Part shown: positions 49,105-59,398 of the stretch, one piece after another
Layout of the letters: every line of letters begins with the position of its first letter
How positions within the stretch are numbered: position 1 is the first letter of the stretch
Assembly (NCBI GenBank): GCA_016720595.1
Contig: JADKKI010000072.1
Coordinates: 558,001 to 622,000, forward strand
Length of the DNA: 64,000 nucleotides
DNA from: Myxococcales bacterium
GTDB taxonomy: Bacteria > Myxococcota_A > Polyangia > Haliangiales > Haliangiaceae
Reading direction: 5' to 3'
Made by a program: the position numbers and the translations under genes
The notes under the pieces: generated by a model
Database searches by the model: none
The model's input: the letters and a program-made list of their open reading frames with translations, nothing else
Told to the model about the DNA's origin: nothing

Positions 49105-49168
49105 TTGACGCGAACTCTCGCTGATTGACGGTGTCCTGGCACCACCTTGACGCGGTCTTGACCTGGCA
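49105..49168 (+). promoter_or_regulatory. Phased TTGAC array upstream of kdp (candidate KdpE box 3)
   Basis: TTGAC occurs at 49105, 49125, 49147 and 49158. From 49125 the sequence divides into 11-mers: TTGACGGTGTC, CTGGCACCACC, TTGACGCGGTC, TTGACCTGGCA. It ends about 30 bases before ATG 49199, the first gene of the kdp operon. OmpR-family regulators such as KdpE bind direct repeats of this period. Confidence 0.6.
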
Positions 49169-49198
49169 CGCGATAGCAAGGAGCAGGGGAACCAACCC

Positions 49199-49429
49199 AT
49201 GTCGAAGCATCACTACCCAACACAGCATCGTCTCGAAGCACCCGACGAGATGAAGACCGCTGCTCGCTGGGACGACCGCATCCTCGCAGTCGTCATGATC
49301 GGGCTCGGCGCCCCGCGCGCCATCCTCGCGCTCGTCGAGCACGAGGTGTTCGGAGCGGAGGCCACGGTCGCGGCGGTCGTTGCGTGCCTCGGGCTTCTCC
49401 TCCTCCTCACCACGAGGCGCCGTCGATGA
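49199..49429 (+). CDS. Small membrane protein at head of kdp operon
   Basis: 76 residues: a hydrophilic, His-containing head (MSKHHYPTQHRLEAPDEMKT), then two hydrophobic stretches (ILAVVMIGLGAPRAILALV; ATVAAVVACLGLLLLLTT) and an Arg4 tail. Not recognised. The stop overlaps the next small gene as ATGA, so it is translated with kdp. AAGGAG lies about 15 bases upstream. Confidence 0.65.
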   Translation: MSKHHYPTQHRLEAPDEMKTAARWDDRILAVVMIGLGAPRAILALVEHEVFGAEATVAAVVACLGLLLLLTTRRRR

Positions 49430-49509
49430 TGGATCTTGCTTATCTCGGACTCACCGTCCTGCTGTTCCTGATCACCCTGCGGATGATCCGCCTGTTCGGC
49501 CGGATCTAG
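49426..49509 (+). CDS. Single-helix micropeptide upstream of kdpF
   Basis: 27 residues (MMDLAYLGLTVLLFLITLRM then IRLFGRI): one membrane helix with a basic end. ATGA overlap with the previous stop; it ends 14 bases before kdpF. Similar tiny single-helix proteins precede kdpF in other kdp operons (from memory); the role is unknown. Confidence 0.65.
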   Translation: MMDLAYLGLTVLLFLITLRMIRLFGRI

Positions 49510-49523
49510 GCAAAGGCCTTCCC

Positions 49524-49616
49524 ATGTCCAGTCTCCTCGTCGTCGCCGGAATCATCGCGTTCGGGCTCGTCGTCTACCTGTTCATCGCCCTCCTGTTCCC
49601 GGAGAAGCTCCAGTGA
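49524..49616 (+). CDS. kdpF: Potassium-transporting ATPase subunit KdpF
   Basis: 30 residues (VVAGIIAFGLVVYLFIALLF then PEKLQ), the single-helix stabilising subunit of the Kdp complex, of normal length. Its stop overlaps the kdpA start as GTGA. Confidence 0.9.
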   Translation: MSSLLVVAGIIAFGLVVYLFIALLFPEKLQ

Positions 49617-51400
49617 GCGGCGCCGGGATCGGCCAGATCGTCCTGTACTGGGTCGTGCTGATCGCGCTCGCGATCCCGCTCGGCTCGTACATGGCGCGGG
49701 TCTATGAAGGGAAGGCGGCGTTCGCGCAGAAGGTCCTCGGTCCCCTCGAGCGCCTGCTCTACCGGCTGTTCGGCGTGAAGCCCGAGACCGAGCAGAGCTG
49801 GCAGCGCTACGCCGTGGCGCTGATGGTGTTCAACCTGTTCGGCCTGGTGCTCGTCTACGCGCTCCAGCGGCTGCAGACGGTGCTGCCGGGCAACCCGAAT
49901 GACCTCGCGGCCGTGGATCCGCGCGTCGCGTGGAACACGGCGGTCAGCTTCGCGACCAACACGAACTGGCAGACCTACGGCGGCGAGACCACGATGAGTC
50001 ACCTCGTCCAGGCGCTCGCCCTCGGCGTGCAGAACTTCGTCTCCGCCGCAACCGGGATGGCGGTGCTCGTCGCGCTGATCCGCGGGTTCACGCGCAAGCA
50101 GGTCGACCAGATCGGAAACTTCTGGGTCGATCTCACGCGCTCCACGGTCTACATCCTGCTGCCGCTCTCGATCGTGCTGGCGGTGTTCCTCGTCCAGCAG
50201 GGTGTGCCGCAGACGCTGGATGGCCACAACACAGTCGCGCTGATCCAGTCGACCGTCGACGGCGACGGCCATGCGGTGGTCGAGCAGGGCATCGCGGTCG
50301 GGCCGGTCGCGTCGCAGGTCGCGATCAAGCAGCTCGGCACCAATGGCGGCGGCTTCTACAACGTCAACTCGGCGCACCCTCTCGAGAACCCCACGCCGCT
50401 GTCGAACTTCTTCGAGGATCTCTCGATCCTCCTGATCGCAGCCGGTGGCTGCTTCATGTTCGGAAAGATGGTGGGGTCGCGGCGTCAAGGCTGGGCCCTG
50501 ATCGTCACGATGATGCTGCTGGTCGTGCCGTTCGTGGCGCTGACCGCGTGGCAGGAGCAGGCGCCGAATCCCGCGTTCATCAACCTCGATCTCGATCAGC
50601 AGGGCAGTGAGCTCCAGCCCGGCGGCAACATGGAGGGCAAGGAGGTCCGCTTCGGCATCAGCGCTTCGTCGCTGTGGGCGACGACCACCACGGCCGCATC
50701 GAACGGCTCGGTCAACGCGATGCACGACAGCTTCTCGCCGATCGGCGGCCTCGGGCCCATGGTGCTGATGCAGCTCGGCGAGGTGGCGTTCGGCGGCGTC
50801 GGCTCGGGCTTGTACGGCCTGCTGATGTTCGCGATCGTCGCCGTGTTCATCGCCGGCCTGATGGTGGGCCGAACGCCCGAGCTCCTCGGCAAGAAGATCG
50901 AGGCCTACGAGATGAAGATGGCGTCGATCGCGATCCTCGTGCCGTGCGCCGCCGTGCTGCTCGGGACCGCGTTCGCCTGCCTGGCCCAGGAGACCGTCGG
51001 CGTGACCGGCGTGGCCGGTGTCGCGGATGTGCCGGGTGTGCTCAATAACCCGGGGCCGCATGGGTTCTCCGAGATCCTCTATGCGTTCTCGTCGATGGGG
51101 AACAACAACGGCTCCGCGTTCGCCGGCCTGACCGCGAGCAAGACGTTCTTCGCCACCGCCGGCGGCGTCTGCATGTTCGTCGCGCGCTACTGGATCATCA
51201 TCCCGGTCCTCGCCATCGCCGGGTCGCTCGCGCGCAAGAAGTCCGTTCCCGTGTCCGCGGGGACCCTCCCCACGGATGGTCCGCTGTTCGTCCTTCTCCT
51301 CGTCGGTACCGTGCTGCTGGTCGGCGCGCTGACGTTCGTGCCCGCCCTCGCGCTGGGACCGATCGTCGAGCAGCTGCAAGCGGCAGGAGTCTCGCCATGA
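49613..51400 (+). CDS. kdpA: Potassium-transporting ATPase subunit KdpA
   Basis: 595 residues, GTG start. The four pore-loop repeats of the channel-like subunit are seen: [36 protein letters not shown] (with PLSN), [18 protein letters not shown], and [15 protein letters not shown]. It binds and conducts K+ in the inner membrane for the high-affinity Kdp pump. Four-base overlaps with kdpF and kdpB. Confidence 0.97.
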   Translation: MSGAGIGQIVLYWVVLIALAIPLGSYMARVYEGKAAFAQKVLGPLERLLYRLFGVKPETEQSWQRYAVALMVFNLFGLVLVYALQRLQTVLPGNPNDLAAVDPRVAWNTAVSFATNTNWQTYGGETTMSHLVQALALGVQNFVSAATGMAVLVALIRGFTRKQVDQIGNFWVDLTRSTVYILLPLSIVLAVFLVQQGVPQTLDGHNTVALIQSTVDGDGHAVVEQGIAVGPVASQVAIKQLGTNGGGFYNVNSAHPLENPTPLSNFFEDLSILLIAAGGCFMFGKMVGSRRQGWALIVTMMLLVVPFVALTAWQEQAPNPAFINLDLDQQGSELQPGGNMEGKEVRFGISASSLWATTTTAASNGSVNAMHDSFSPIGGLGPMVLMQLGEVAFGGVGSGLYGLLMFAIVAVFIAGLMVGRTPELLGKKIEAYEMKMASIAILVPCAAVLLGTAFACLAQETVGVTGVAGVADVPGVLNNPGPHGFSEILYAFSSMGNNNGSAFAGLTASKTFFATAGGVCMFVARYWIIIPVLAIAGSLARKKSVPVSAGTLPTDGPLFVLLLVGTVLLVGALTFVPALALGPIVEQLQAAGVSP

Positions 51401-53547
51401 CCACCGCAGCCGCCCGCAAGCCCGAGTCCTCATCGTCGTCGTCGTCCCCGTCGCCGCCGGATGATCCGGTGCGCCGCGAGAAGCCGACCGCGCGCCCGCT
51501 GTTCGAGGCCGCGATCGTCAAGCGGGCGGTCGGAGACGCGTTCGGTAAGCTCGATCCCCGCCGGATGATCAAGAACCCGGTGATGTTCGTGGTCGAGATC
51601 GGCAGCGCGTTCACCACCGTGCTGTTCATCCACGCTCTCGCCACGGGCGCCGGGGATGCCTCGCCGGGGTTCATCGGCGCGATCGCGCTGTGGCTGTGGT
51701 TCACCGTTCTGTTCGCGAACTTCGCGGAGGCGATGGCCGAGGGTCGAGGCAAGGCGCAGGCCGATAGCTTGCGCAAGGCGCGCCGCGACGTCATGGCCCG
51801 CAAGCTCGCCGAGCCGCGGCGCGATGCCGCGATCACCGAGACCCCGTCCTCTCAGCTGAAGGCCGGTGATCACGTCCTGGTCGAGGCCGGCCAGGCGATT
51901 CCCTCCGATGGCGAGATCGTCGTCGGTGTTGCCTCCGTCGACGAGAGTGCGATCACGGGTGAGAGCGCGCCGGTGATCCGCGAGAGCGGCGGCGATCGGA
52001 GCGCCGTGACCGGTGGTACCCGCGTGCTCTCGGACTGGCTCGTCATCAAGATCACCACGTCGCCGGGACAGACCTTCCTCGATCGCATGATCGCGATGGT
52101 CGAGGGTGCCAAGCGCAAGAAGACCCCGAACGAGATCGCGCTCGACATCCTGCTCGCCGGCCTGACGATCATCTTCCTGCTGGTCACCGTCACGCTGTTG
52201 CCGATGTCGAAGTTCGCGGTGGCGCAGGCGGGGCAGGGCACGCCGATCACGTTGACCGTGCTGGTCGCCCTGCTCGTCTGCCTGATCCCCACGACGATCG
52301 GCGGCCTGCTCTCGGCGATCGGGATCGCCGGCATGGACCGGATGATCCAGGCCAACGTGATCGCGACGTCCGGCCGCGCGGTCGAGGCCGCCGGCGATGT
52401 CGACACGCTGCTGCTCGACAAGACCGGCACGATCACGCACGGCAACCGCCAGGCGACGAAGTTCCTGCCCGCGAAGGGCGTCACCGAGGCCGAGCTCGCG
52501 GAGGCGGCGACGCTGTCGTCGCTCGCCGATGACACGCCCGAGGGCAAGAGCATCGTCTCGCTCGGCGCTGCGGTTCTCGGCCGCGCCGTGAGTGCGCCTG
52601 CGGGCGCCACCACGGTCGCGTTCACGGCTCAGACCCGGATGAGCGGCGTGGATCTCGAAGGCGGTCGCACGATCCGCAAGGGTGCGAGCGACGCCCTCGG
52701 CCGCCACGTCGCGTCCCTCGGCGGCGCCGTGCCACCGGAGGTCAAGACGACCGTTGACACCGTGGCGAAGCAGGGCGCGACCCCGCTCGTCGTGGCCGAT
52801 GGGTCGCGCGTGCTCGGTGTGGTCCAGCTCGCCGACATCGTGAAGACCGGCATCCGCGAGCGGTTCGCCGAGATGCGAAAGATGGGCATCAAGACGGTGA
52901 TGATCACCGGCGACAATCCGCTCACCGCCGCCGCGATCGCCGCGGAGGCGGGCGTGGACGACTTCCTCGCCGAGGCCACCCCCGAGGCGAAGCTGGCGAT
53001 GATCCGCGACTACCAGGAGAAGGGTCACCTCGTCGCGATGACCGGCGACGGCACCAATGATGCTCCCGCGCTCGCGCAGGCCGACGTGGCCGTCGCGATG
53101 AACAGCGGGACCCAGGCGGCCAAAGAGGCCGGCAACATGGTGGATCTCGACTCCAATCCGACCAAGCTGCTCGAAGTGGTGCGGGTCGGCAAGCAGATGC
53201 TGATGACCCGCGGGGCGCTGACCACGTTCTCGATCGCGAACGACGTCTCGAAGTACTTCGCGATCATCCCGGCCGCGTTCGTCAGCACCTACCCGCAGCT
53301 CGGCGCGCTCAACATCATGCACCTGCACTCGCCGGCGAGCGCCGTGCTGTCGGCCGTGATCTTCAACGCCTTGATCATCATCGCGCTGATCCCGATCGCG
53401 CTCCGCGGGCTCAAGATTCGTCCGGCGCCGGCTTCGGTCACGCTGCGCCGTAACATCCTCGTGTTCGGCCTGGGTGGCCTGCTGCTGCCGTTCCCGTTCA
53501 TCAAGGGCATCGACATGCTCATCACCTCGCTGGGGCTCGTGTCATGA
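51397..53547 (+). CDS. kdpB: Potassium-transporting ATPase subunit KdpB
   Basis: 716 residues, about 35 longer than usual through a Ser/Pro-rich N-terminal extension ([19 protein letters not shown]). P-type ATPase motifs: TGES at 187-190, catalytic Asp341 in [33 protein letters not shown] at the hinge. It hydrolyses ATP to drive K+ uptake through KdpA. Four-base overlaps with kdpA and kdpC. Confidence 0.97.
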   Translation: MTTAAARKPESSSSSSSPSPPDDPVRREKPTARPLFEAAIVKRAVGDAFGKLDPRRMIKNPVMFVVEIGSAFTTVLFIHALATGAGDASPGFIGAIALWLWFTVLFANFAEAMAEGRGKAQADSLRKARRDVMARKLAEPRRDAAITETPSSQLKAGDHVLVEAGQAIPSDGEIVVGVASVDESAITGESAPVIRESGGDRSAVTGGTRVLSDWLVIKITTSPGQTFLDRMIAMVEGAKRKKTPNEIALDILLAGLTIIFLLVTVTLLPMSKFAVAQAGQGTPITLTVLVALLVCLIPTTIGGLLSAIGIAGMDRMIQANVIATSGRAVEAAGDVDTLLLDKTGTITHGNRQATKFLPAKGVTEAELAEAATLSSLADDTPEGKSIVSLGAAVLGRAVSAPAGATTVAFTAQTRMSGVDLEGGRTIRKGASDALGRHVASLGGAVPPEVKTTVDTVAKQGATPLVVADGSRVLGVVQLADIVKTGIRERFAEMRKMGIKTVMITGDNPLTAAAIAAEAGVDDFLAEATPEAKLAMIRDYQEKGHLVAMTGDGTNDAPALAQADVAVAMNSGTQAAKEAGNMVDLDSNPTKLLEVVRVGKQMLMTRGALTTFSIANDVSKYFAIIPAAFVSTYPQLGALNIMHLHSPASAVLSAVIFNALIIIALIPIALRGLKIRPAPASVTLRRNILVFGLGGLLLPFPFIKGIDMLITSLGLVS

Positions 53548-54110
53548 AGCAAGACATCCTCGCATCGCTGCGCGCGGCGGTCGTCGCGCTGCTCGCGTTC
53601 ACCGTGCTGACCGGCATCCTCTATCCGCTCGTGGTGATGGGGATCGGGCAGGCGGCGTTCTCCCACCAGGCGAACGGCGCGCCCGAGCTGGTCGGGCAAG
53701 CGTTCACGCATCCTGGGTACATCTGGAGCCGGCCGTCGGCGCTCGGGCCGTTTCCCTACAACGCGATGAACTCCACGGGCACCAACTATGGCCAGGCGAA
53801 CCCGGCGCTCCGCGACGCGGTGGTCGCGCGGATCAAGGCGCTGCGGGACGCGGATCCGGGGAACACCGCACCGGTGCCGGTGGATCTCGTCACCGCGTCG
53901 GCATCGGGGCTCGACCCGCACATCTCACCGGCGGCGGCGTACTACCAGGCGGCGCGCGTCGCCCGCGTGCGCGGCATCCCCGAGGACCAGGTCCGGGCGC
54001 TGATCGCCGAGCACACGGAGGGCCGAACGCTCGGCATCCTCGGCGAGCCGCGCGTCAATGTGGTCGCGTTGGACCGCGCCCTCGACACGCGGACGGGCCC
54101 CCCGCGGTAG
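53544..54110 (+). CDS. kdpC: Potassium-transporting ATPase subunit KdpC
   Basis: 188 residues: one N-terminal membrane helix ([20 protein letters not shown]) and a periplasmic domain with [20 protein letters not shown] (Ser-Gly/Ala-Ser-N-x4-N family region) and [19 protein letters not shown]. It stabilises KdpAB and raises its nucleotide affinity. ATGA overlap with kdpB; kdpD follows after nine bases. Confidence 0.96.
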   Translation: MKQDILASLRAAVVALLAFTVLTGILYPLVVMGIGQAAFSHQANGAPELVGQAFTHPGYIWSRPSALGPFPYNAMNSTGTNYGQANPALRDAVVARIKALRDADPGNTAPVPVDLVTASASGLDPHISPAAAYYQAARVARVRGIPEDQVRALIAEHTEGRTLGILGEPRVNVVALDRALDTRTGPPR

Positions 54111-54119
54111 GCTGAGCAG

Positions 54120-56759
54120 GTGGGCGAGCGCGACGACGACCGGCCAGACCCCGACGCTCTCCTCGCGCAGGTGAAGGCGGAGGAGGTTCGTGCGACGCGG
54201 GCGCGGCTCAAGATCTTCTTCGGTGCCTCACCCGGGGTCGGCAAGACGTACACGATGCTCGAGGCGGCCCGCCGCGCGCTCGCCGACGGCGTCGATGTAG
54301 TGGTCGGGATCGTGGAGACCCACGGGCGCTCGGAGACCGCGGCGCTCGCCGAGGGCTTGCCGGTGCTGCCGCGCCGGGACGTCGAGCACCGCGGGGTCAA
54401 GCTCGACGAGCTGGATGTCGACGCCGCTCTCGCGCGCAAGCCGGCGCTGATCCTCGTCGACGAGCTCGCGCACACGAACGCGCCGGGGAGCCGGCACGTC
54501 AAGCGCTGGCAGGACGTCATCGATCTGCTCGACGCCGGCATCGACGTGTGGTCGACGCTCAACGTCCAGCACGTGGAGAGCCTCGGGGATGTGATCCAGC
54601 AGATCACGGGCGTCAAGGTCCGCGAGACGGTCCCCGACGCGGTGCTGGAGCGCGCCGACGAGCTCGAGCTGGTGGATCTTCCGCCCGACGAGCTGCTCGA
54701 ACGGCTCTCCGAGGGCAAGGTCTATGTCCCCGAGCAAGCGGCGCGCGCGACGCAGAACTTCTTTCAGCGCGGAAACTTGCTGGCACTGCGGGAGCTCGCG
54801 CTGCGCCGCACCGCGGAGCGCGTCGACGCCGATGTCCTCGCGTATCGTCGCGAGCACGGGATCGATGCGACGTGGCCCACCCGCGAGCGGATCCTGGTGT
54901 GTGTCGGGCCGAGCCCCGGCTCGGAGCGGCTGATCCGGGCGACCAAGCGAATGGCCGAGGGGCTGCGCGCACCCTGGGTGGCGGGCACGGTCGAGCTGAT
55001 CGGCGCGTCGCCACTCTCGGCGAAGGATGCGGATCGGCTCGAAGCGCACCTCCGGCTGACGGAGCAGCTCGGGGGCGAGGTGGCCCGGCTGCGGGGGCCG
55101 CGGGTCGCGGAGTCGCTGCTCGACTACGCGCGCGATCACAACGTCACCCGGATCGTCGCGGGCAAGCCAACCCATGCGCGCTGGCGCGATCGCCTCCGCG
55201 GTAGCCTGCTCGACGACCTGATCCGAGGATCGGGCCCGATCGAGATCCACGTCATCGCCCCGGTCGAGGGGGGGCCGCCGCCACCGCCGGCGGCGCAGAT
55301 CGGGGAGCAGCGCGGCGCATGGCCGTACATCTGGGCGGCGGCTGCGATCGCGCTGGTGACCGCGTTCGGGATGACCGTCGCGTCCTACGTGACCCTCGCC
55401 GACATCACGATGCTCTACCTGATCGCGATCATGGTGGCCTCGCTGATGGGGCGCGGGCCGTCGATCCTGGCCTCGTCCCTCGCCGTCGCGGCGTTCGACT
55501 TCTGCTTCGTGCCCCCGCGCTTCACGTTCGCGGTGACCGACGTCCGGCACCTGCTGACGTTCGCGGTGATGTTCGCTTCGGGCCTCGCGATCAGCACGCT
55601 GACGGTGCGGTTGCGCCGCCAGGAGCGCGATGCGATCCAGCGCGAGCGGCGGACCGCGGCGCTCCTCGCGTTCACCCGCGAGGTCGGGGCCGCCACCGAC
55701 GAGACCGACGTGGCCGTGGTCGCAGCCCGGCATCTCGAGGATGGCCTGGATGTGGCCGCCGGTGTGCTCGTCCCCGACGAGGACGGCGGCCTGGTCGCCG
55801 CCGCTGGGTTGATGGCGCTCGCCGGGCAGGACGAGACGGTCGCGCGCTGGTCCTTCGATCATCGCCGCACCGCAGGGCACGGCACCGACACCCTTCCGGG
55901 TGCGCGGGTCCTCGCCATTCCGCTGGTCGATGGCACGCGCGCGGTCGGCGTGCTCGCGATCCAGCGGCGGAAGGACGCCCGGCCGTTCGAGGCCGATCAG
56001 GTCCACCTCCTGGATGCGCTCGCGCGGCAGACCACCCTGGCGCTCGCGCGCGTGCGCCTCGCGATCGAGGCCAAGGACTCCGCGCTTCGCGCGCGGACGG
56101 AGGAGCTGCGGAGCTCGCTGCTCTCCGCCGTGTCCCACGACCTGCGCACGCCGCTCGCCGTGATCACGGGCGCCGCCACGTCCCTGCGGGACGACGGTGA
56201 TCGGATGCCGCCGGAGACCCGCGCCGAGCTGCTCGACTCGATCGTCGACGACGCGCGGCGGCTCGAGCGCGTCCTCGCGAACCTGTTGCAGCTCACGCGC
56301 GTCGAGACCGGCATGCAGCCCGCGCGCGAGTGGGTCCCGGCCGACGAGCTCGTCGGCGCGGCCCTGACGAGGCTTGAGATCGCGATCGGTGATCGTCAGG
56401 TGGAGGTCGACGTGCAGGCGGACCTCCTGCTGTGGATCGATCCGGTACTCTTCGAGCAGGTGCTGATCAACTTGATCGAGAACGCTCTCAAGCACGGCGC
56501 TCCCCCGCTGGCGATCAAGATCGCGCGGGTCGCGGACCGCGTCGTGCTCGAGGTCGCCGACCGCGGGAGCGGGTTGCCGGCGCCGAGCGCCAAGCTGTTC
56601 GAGAAGTTCGTGCGTGCCTCTGCCGCGCCGGGCGTGGGCCTCGGGCTCGCGGTGGTCCGGGCGATCGTCGTGGCACATGGCGGAGACGTCAGCGCGGAGG
56701 ATCGCCCGGGTGGCGGCGCCGTGTTCCGCGCGTGGATCCCCGCGGGGACTCCCCCATGA
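54120..56759 (+). CDS. kdpD: Sensor histidine kinase KdpD
   Basis: 879 residues, GTG start. The N-terminal KdpD domain has Walker A G35-ASPGVGKT; a universal-stress-like domain follows (ERILVCVGPSPGSERLIRAT). Four membrane helices lie near 400-505 (DUF4118), then a GAF-like domain (about 515-650), HisKA with His673 (LLSAVSHDLRTPLAVITGAA), and HATPase_c (VLINLIENALKHGAPPLAIK, GVGLGLAVVRAIVVAHGG). It senses K+ limitation or turgor and phosphorylates KdpE. The stop overlaps the kdpE ATG. Confidence 0.96.
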   Translation: MGERDDDRPDPDALLAQVKAEEVRATRARLKIFFGASPGVGKTYTMLEAARRALADGVDVVVGIVETHGRSETAALAEGLPVLPRRDVEHRGVKLDELDVDAALARKPALILVDELAHTNAPGSRHVKRWQDVIDLLDAGIDVWSTLNVQHVESLGDVIQQITGVKVRETVPDAVLERADELELVDLPPDELLERLSEGKVYVPEQAARATQNFFQRGNLLALRELALRRTAERVDADVLAYRREHGIDATWPTRERILVCVGPSPGSERLIRATKRMAEGLRAPWVAGTVELIGASPLSAKDADRLEAHLRLTEQLGGEVARLRGPRVAESLLDYARDHNVTRIVAGKPTHARWRDRLRGSLLDDLIRGSGPIEIHVIAPVEGGPPPPPAAQIGEQRGAWPYIWAAAAIALVTAFGMTVASYVTLADITMLYLIAIMVASLMGRGPSILASSLAVAAFDFCFVPPRFTFAVTDVRHLLTFAVMFASGLAISTLTVRLRRQERDAIQRERRTAALLAFTREVGAATDETDVAVVAARHLEDGLDVAAGVLVPDEDGGLVAAAGLMALAGQDETVARWSFDHRRTAGHGTDTLPGARVLAIPLVDGTRAVGVLAIQRRKDARPFEADQVHLLDALARQTTLALARVRLAIEAKDSALRARTEELRSSLLSAVSHDLRTPLAVITGAATSLRDDGDRMPPETRAELLDSIVDDARRLERVLANLLQLTRVETGMQPAREWVPADELVGAALTRLEIAIGDRQVEVDVQADLLLWIDPVLFEQVLINLIENALKHGAPPLAIKIARVADRVVLEVADRGSGLPAPSAKLFEKFVRASAAPGVGLGLAVVRAIVVAHGGDVSAEDRPGGGAVFRAWIPAGTPP

Positions 56760-57445
56760 GCACGGTCGTCATCGTCGATGATGACCCGCACGTGCGGCGG
56801 TTCCTGCGCGCCACGCTGACCGGGCATGGACACGTGGTATTCGAGGCGACCACCGTCGCCGAGGCGCGCGCGGCGATCGCGGAGCATCAGCCGGCGATCG
56901 TGCTGCTGGATCTCGGGCTACCGGACGGGGACGGGCTCACGGTCCTCCGCAGCTTGCGTCCAGATTCGAAGGTCCCGGTCATCGTGCTCTCGGCCCGCGG
57001 TCAGGAGGGCGACAAGGTCGCCGCGCTCGACTCCGGCGCTGATGACTACCTGACGAAGCCGTTCGGCACCGGCGAGTTGATGGCGCGCATTCGCGTCGCG
57101 CTCCGCCACGCAACCGACGCGGGGAGCGGTCCCGCGCCCGAGGTGATGGAGGTCGGACCGATCCGGATCGATCAACCGCGGCACGAGGTCACGGTCAACG
57201 GCACCGTCGCGCGCCTCACGCCGATCGAGTTCAAGATCCTCGTCGAGCTCGCACGCCAACCCGGGCGCGTGCTCACCCATCGTGCGCTGGTGCGCGCGGT
57301 GTGGGGAGCGACGTCGACCGAGCAGAGCCATACGCTGCGCGTCCACGTCGCGGCGTTGCGGCGCAAGATCGAGCGGGATTCGGCTCGCCCGCAGTGGCTG
57401 GTCACCGAGGCCGGTGTCGGGTATCGACTGCGCGACGAGGCCTGA
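56756..57445 (+). CDS. kdpE: Response regulator KdpE
   Basis: 229 residues from ATG 56756 (ATGA overlap with kdpD). Receiver with DDD at 8-10, phospho-acceptor Asp52 (IVLLDLGLPDGDGLTVLRSL), conserved Lys in YLTKPFGTGELMAR; winged-helix DNA-binding domain (RLTPIEFKILVELARQPGRV, THRALVRAVWG, EAGVGYRLRDEA). It activates kdpFABC. The phased TTGAC arrays upstream of kdp, the small gene at 48402, and kup are candidate targets. Converges on kup 2 with 12 bases between. Confidence 0.95.
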   Translation: MSTVVIVDDDPHVRRFLRATLTGHGHVVFEATTVAEARAAIAEHQPAIVLLDLGLPDGDGLTVLRSLRPDSKVPVIVLSARGQEGDKVAALDSGADDYLTKPFGTGELMARIRVALRHATDAGSGPAPEVMEVGPIRIDQPRHEVTVNGTVARLTPIEFKILVELARQPGRVLTHRALVRAVWGATSTEQSHTLRVHVAALRRKIERDSARPQWLVTEAGVGYRLRDEA

Positions 57446-57457
57446 GAGCCCGACCGC

Positions 57458-59398
57458 TCACATCTCGATCTGCAACCCCAGCTCGACCACGCGGTTGGGC
57501 GGGAGGTTGAAGAATGCCGTCGGCGGCCGCGCGTTGCGCGAGAGGAACGAGAACAGGATCTTGCGCCAGCGCGCCATCTTCGAGCGGCCGCCGGTCAGGA
57601 GCGTCTGCCGACCGAGGTAGTACGTGGTGGTCATCGGCTCGGTGACGAGGCCCTTGGGGCCGCACTTCTTCAGCAGCATCGGCACGTCGGGCGTCTGCAT
57701 GAAGCCGACCTTCGCGAGCACGCGGTAGAAGCCGTGGCCGAGGTCGGAGACCACGAGGTTGTCGTCGATGTCGACCGAGGGGACGGGCTCGATCTTCAGC
57801 GAGAACAGGACCACCTGCGGGTGCAGCACCTGGTTGTGCTTGAGGTGATGCAGGAGGACGTTGGGCATGCCATCGGGCGTGGACGCCATGAACACCGCCG
57901 TGCCCTTCACGCGCGGCGGCGGCGCGGCGGCGATGTCGGCGAGCATGAGGTCATCCGGCACCGAGCCGGCCTCCATCGTCTTCGACAGCTCGATGCGGCC
58001 GCGCCACCAGGTGGTCATGACGACGAACACGCACAGGCCGGCGGCCAGCGGGAACCAGCCGCCATCGGCGATCTTCGCGGCGTTCGCGGCGAAGAACGTC
58101 AGGTCGATGATCAGGAACGGGACCAGGAACGCGAGCGCCTTGGGCCGCGAGACCTTCCACCGGCGACGGCACACCAGGTAGAACAGGTACGACGTGATGC
58201 CCATCGTACCGGTGACCGCGATGCCGTACGCGGCCGCGAGGCCCGAGCTCGAGCGGAACTGGAGGACGAGCGCGATGCAGCCGGCCATCAGGAGCCAGTT
58301 CATCTCGGGGATGTAGATCTGACCCTCGGTCTCGGCGGAGGTGTGCACGACCGTGACGCGCGGCCAGAACCCGAGCTGCATCGCCTGACGCGTCAGCGAG
58401 AACACGCCGGAGATCAGGGCCTGCGAGGCGATCACCGCGGCCATCGTGGCGAGGACGATCATCGGGATCAGCATCGGCCCCTCGACCATCGCGTAGAACG
58501 GGTTGGAGACCGTGCCCGGCTTGCTCGAGAGCAGCAGGGCACCCTGGCCGAAGTAGCAGAGGAGCAGGCCGGGCAGGGCGATCGTGAACCATGCGATCCG
58601 GATCGGCCGCCTCCCGAAGTGGCCCATGTCGGCGTACAGCGCCTCTCCACCGGTGACCACGAGGAACACCAGGCCGAGCAGCAGGAAGCCGTGCTTGCCG
58701 TGGTGGATCAGCATGTCGATGCCGTAGCGGGGATCGATCGCGCGGAACACCGAAGGATCGACGGCGATCCAGCGCACGCCGAGCACGCCGATCGCGATGA
58801 ACCACACCAGCATGATCGGGCCGAACGCGATGCCGATCTTCTTGGTGCCGTGGCGCTGCACGAGGAACAGGCCGACGAGGATCACGATCGTGATCGGCAC
58901 GGCGAGCTCGCCCAGGGCCTCGCTCTGCTCGCCGAGACCTTCGACCGCGCCGAGCACCGAGATCGCCGGGGTGATCGCTCCGTCGCCGAACAGGAGGCCG
59001 GCGCCGAACAGGCCGAGCAGGAGCGGGATCGCGAGGCGGTTGCGGGTCACCCGCGGATCGGTGCCCTCGAGCAACGCCGCGAGCGCCAGGATGCCGCCTT
59101 CGCCCTTGTTGTCCGCGCGCAGCACGAACACGAGGTACTTGAGCGTGACGACCAGCATCAGCGCCCAGAACATGAGCGACAGGACGCCGAGGACGTTGTT
59201 CGGCTCCGCCACCACGCCGTGCGGGCCGGCGAGGCACTCCTTCATCGCGTAGAGCGGCGAGGTACCAATGTCGCCATAGACGACGCCCAGCGCCCCGAGC
59301 GAGGCAACCGCGATAGCCCCGGGTCCGGTGGGGGCGTGGTGGTGGCCAGTCGGTGCGTGGTCGACGGGGTCGGGTGGAACGGTGCTGGCTGCTTCCAT
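57458..59398 (-). CDS. kup: Kup-family potassium transporter 2
   Basis: 646 residues from ATG 59398; an in-frame TTG at 59422 is less likely. A His/Pro-rich N-terminal extension (DHAPTGHHHAPTGPG) precedes the family hallmark LGALGVVYGDIGTSPLYAMK; then LLFGDGAITPAISVLGAVEG, VVTGGEALYADMGHFGRRPI, and the tail ending ARPPTAFFNLPPNRVVELGL. It is a clear paralogue of kup 1 but lacks the phased TTGA repeat upstream, so it may be constitutive. The 127-base gap to glpD holds the palindrome at 59460. Confidence 0.94.
   Translation of the reverse strand: MEAASTVPPDPVDHAPTGHHHAPTGPGAIAVASLGALGVVYGDIGTSPLYAMKECLAGPHGVVAEPNNVLGVLSLMFWALMLVVTLKYLVFVLRADNKGEGGILALAALLEGTDPRVTRNRLAIPLLLGLFGAGLLFGDGAITPAISVLGAVEGLGEQSEALGELAVPITIVILVGLFLVQRHGTKKIGIAFGPIMLVWFIAIGVLGVRWIAVDPSVFRAIDPRYGIDMLIHHGKHGFLLLGLVFLVVTGGEALYADMGHFGRRPIRIAWFTIALPGLLLCYFGQGALLLSSKPGTVSNPFYAMVEGPMLIPMIVLATMAAVIASQALISGVFSLTRQAMQLGFWPRVTVVHTSAETEGQIYIPEMNWLLMAGCIALVLQFRSSSGLAAAYGIAVTGTMGITSYLFYLVCRRRWKVSRPKALAFLVPFLIIDLTFFAANAAKIADGGWFPLAAGLCVFVVMTTWWRGRIELSKTMEAGSVPDDLMLADIAAAPPPRVKGTAVFMASTPDGMPNVLLHHLKHNQVLHPQVVLFSLKIEPVPSVDIDDNLVVSDLGHGFYRVLAKVGFMQTPDVPMLLKKCGPKGLVTEPMTTTYYLGRQTLLTGGRSKMARWRKILFSFLSRNARPPTAFFNLPPNRVVELGLQIEM

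Noticed and set aside
49141..49180. Sigma54 -24/-12 promoter before kdp (TGGCAC with TAGCA)
   Set aside because: The GG to GC distance is 9 rather than 10 bases in the best register and the other register lacks GC; the phased TTGAC array explains the site better.
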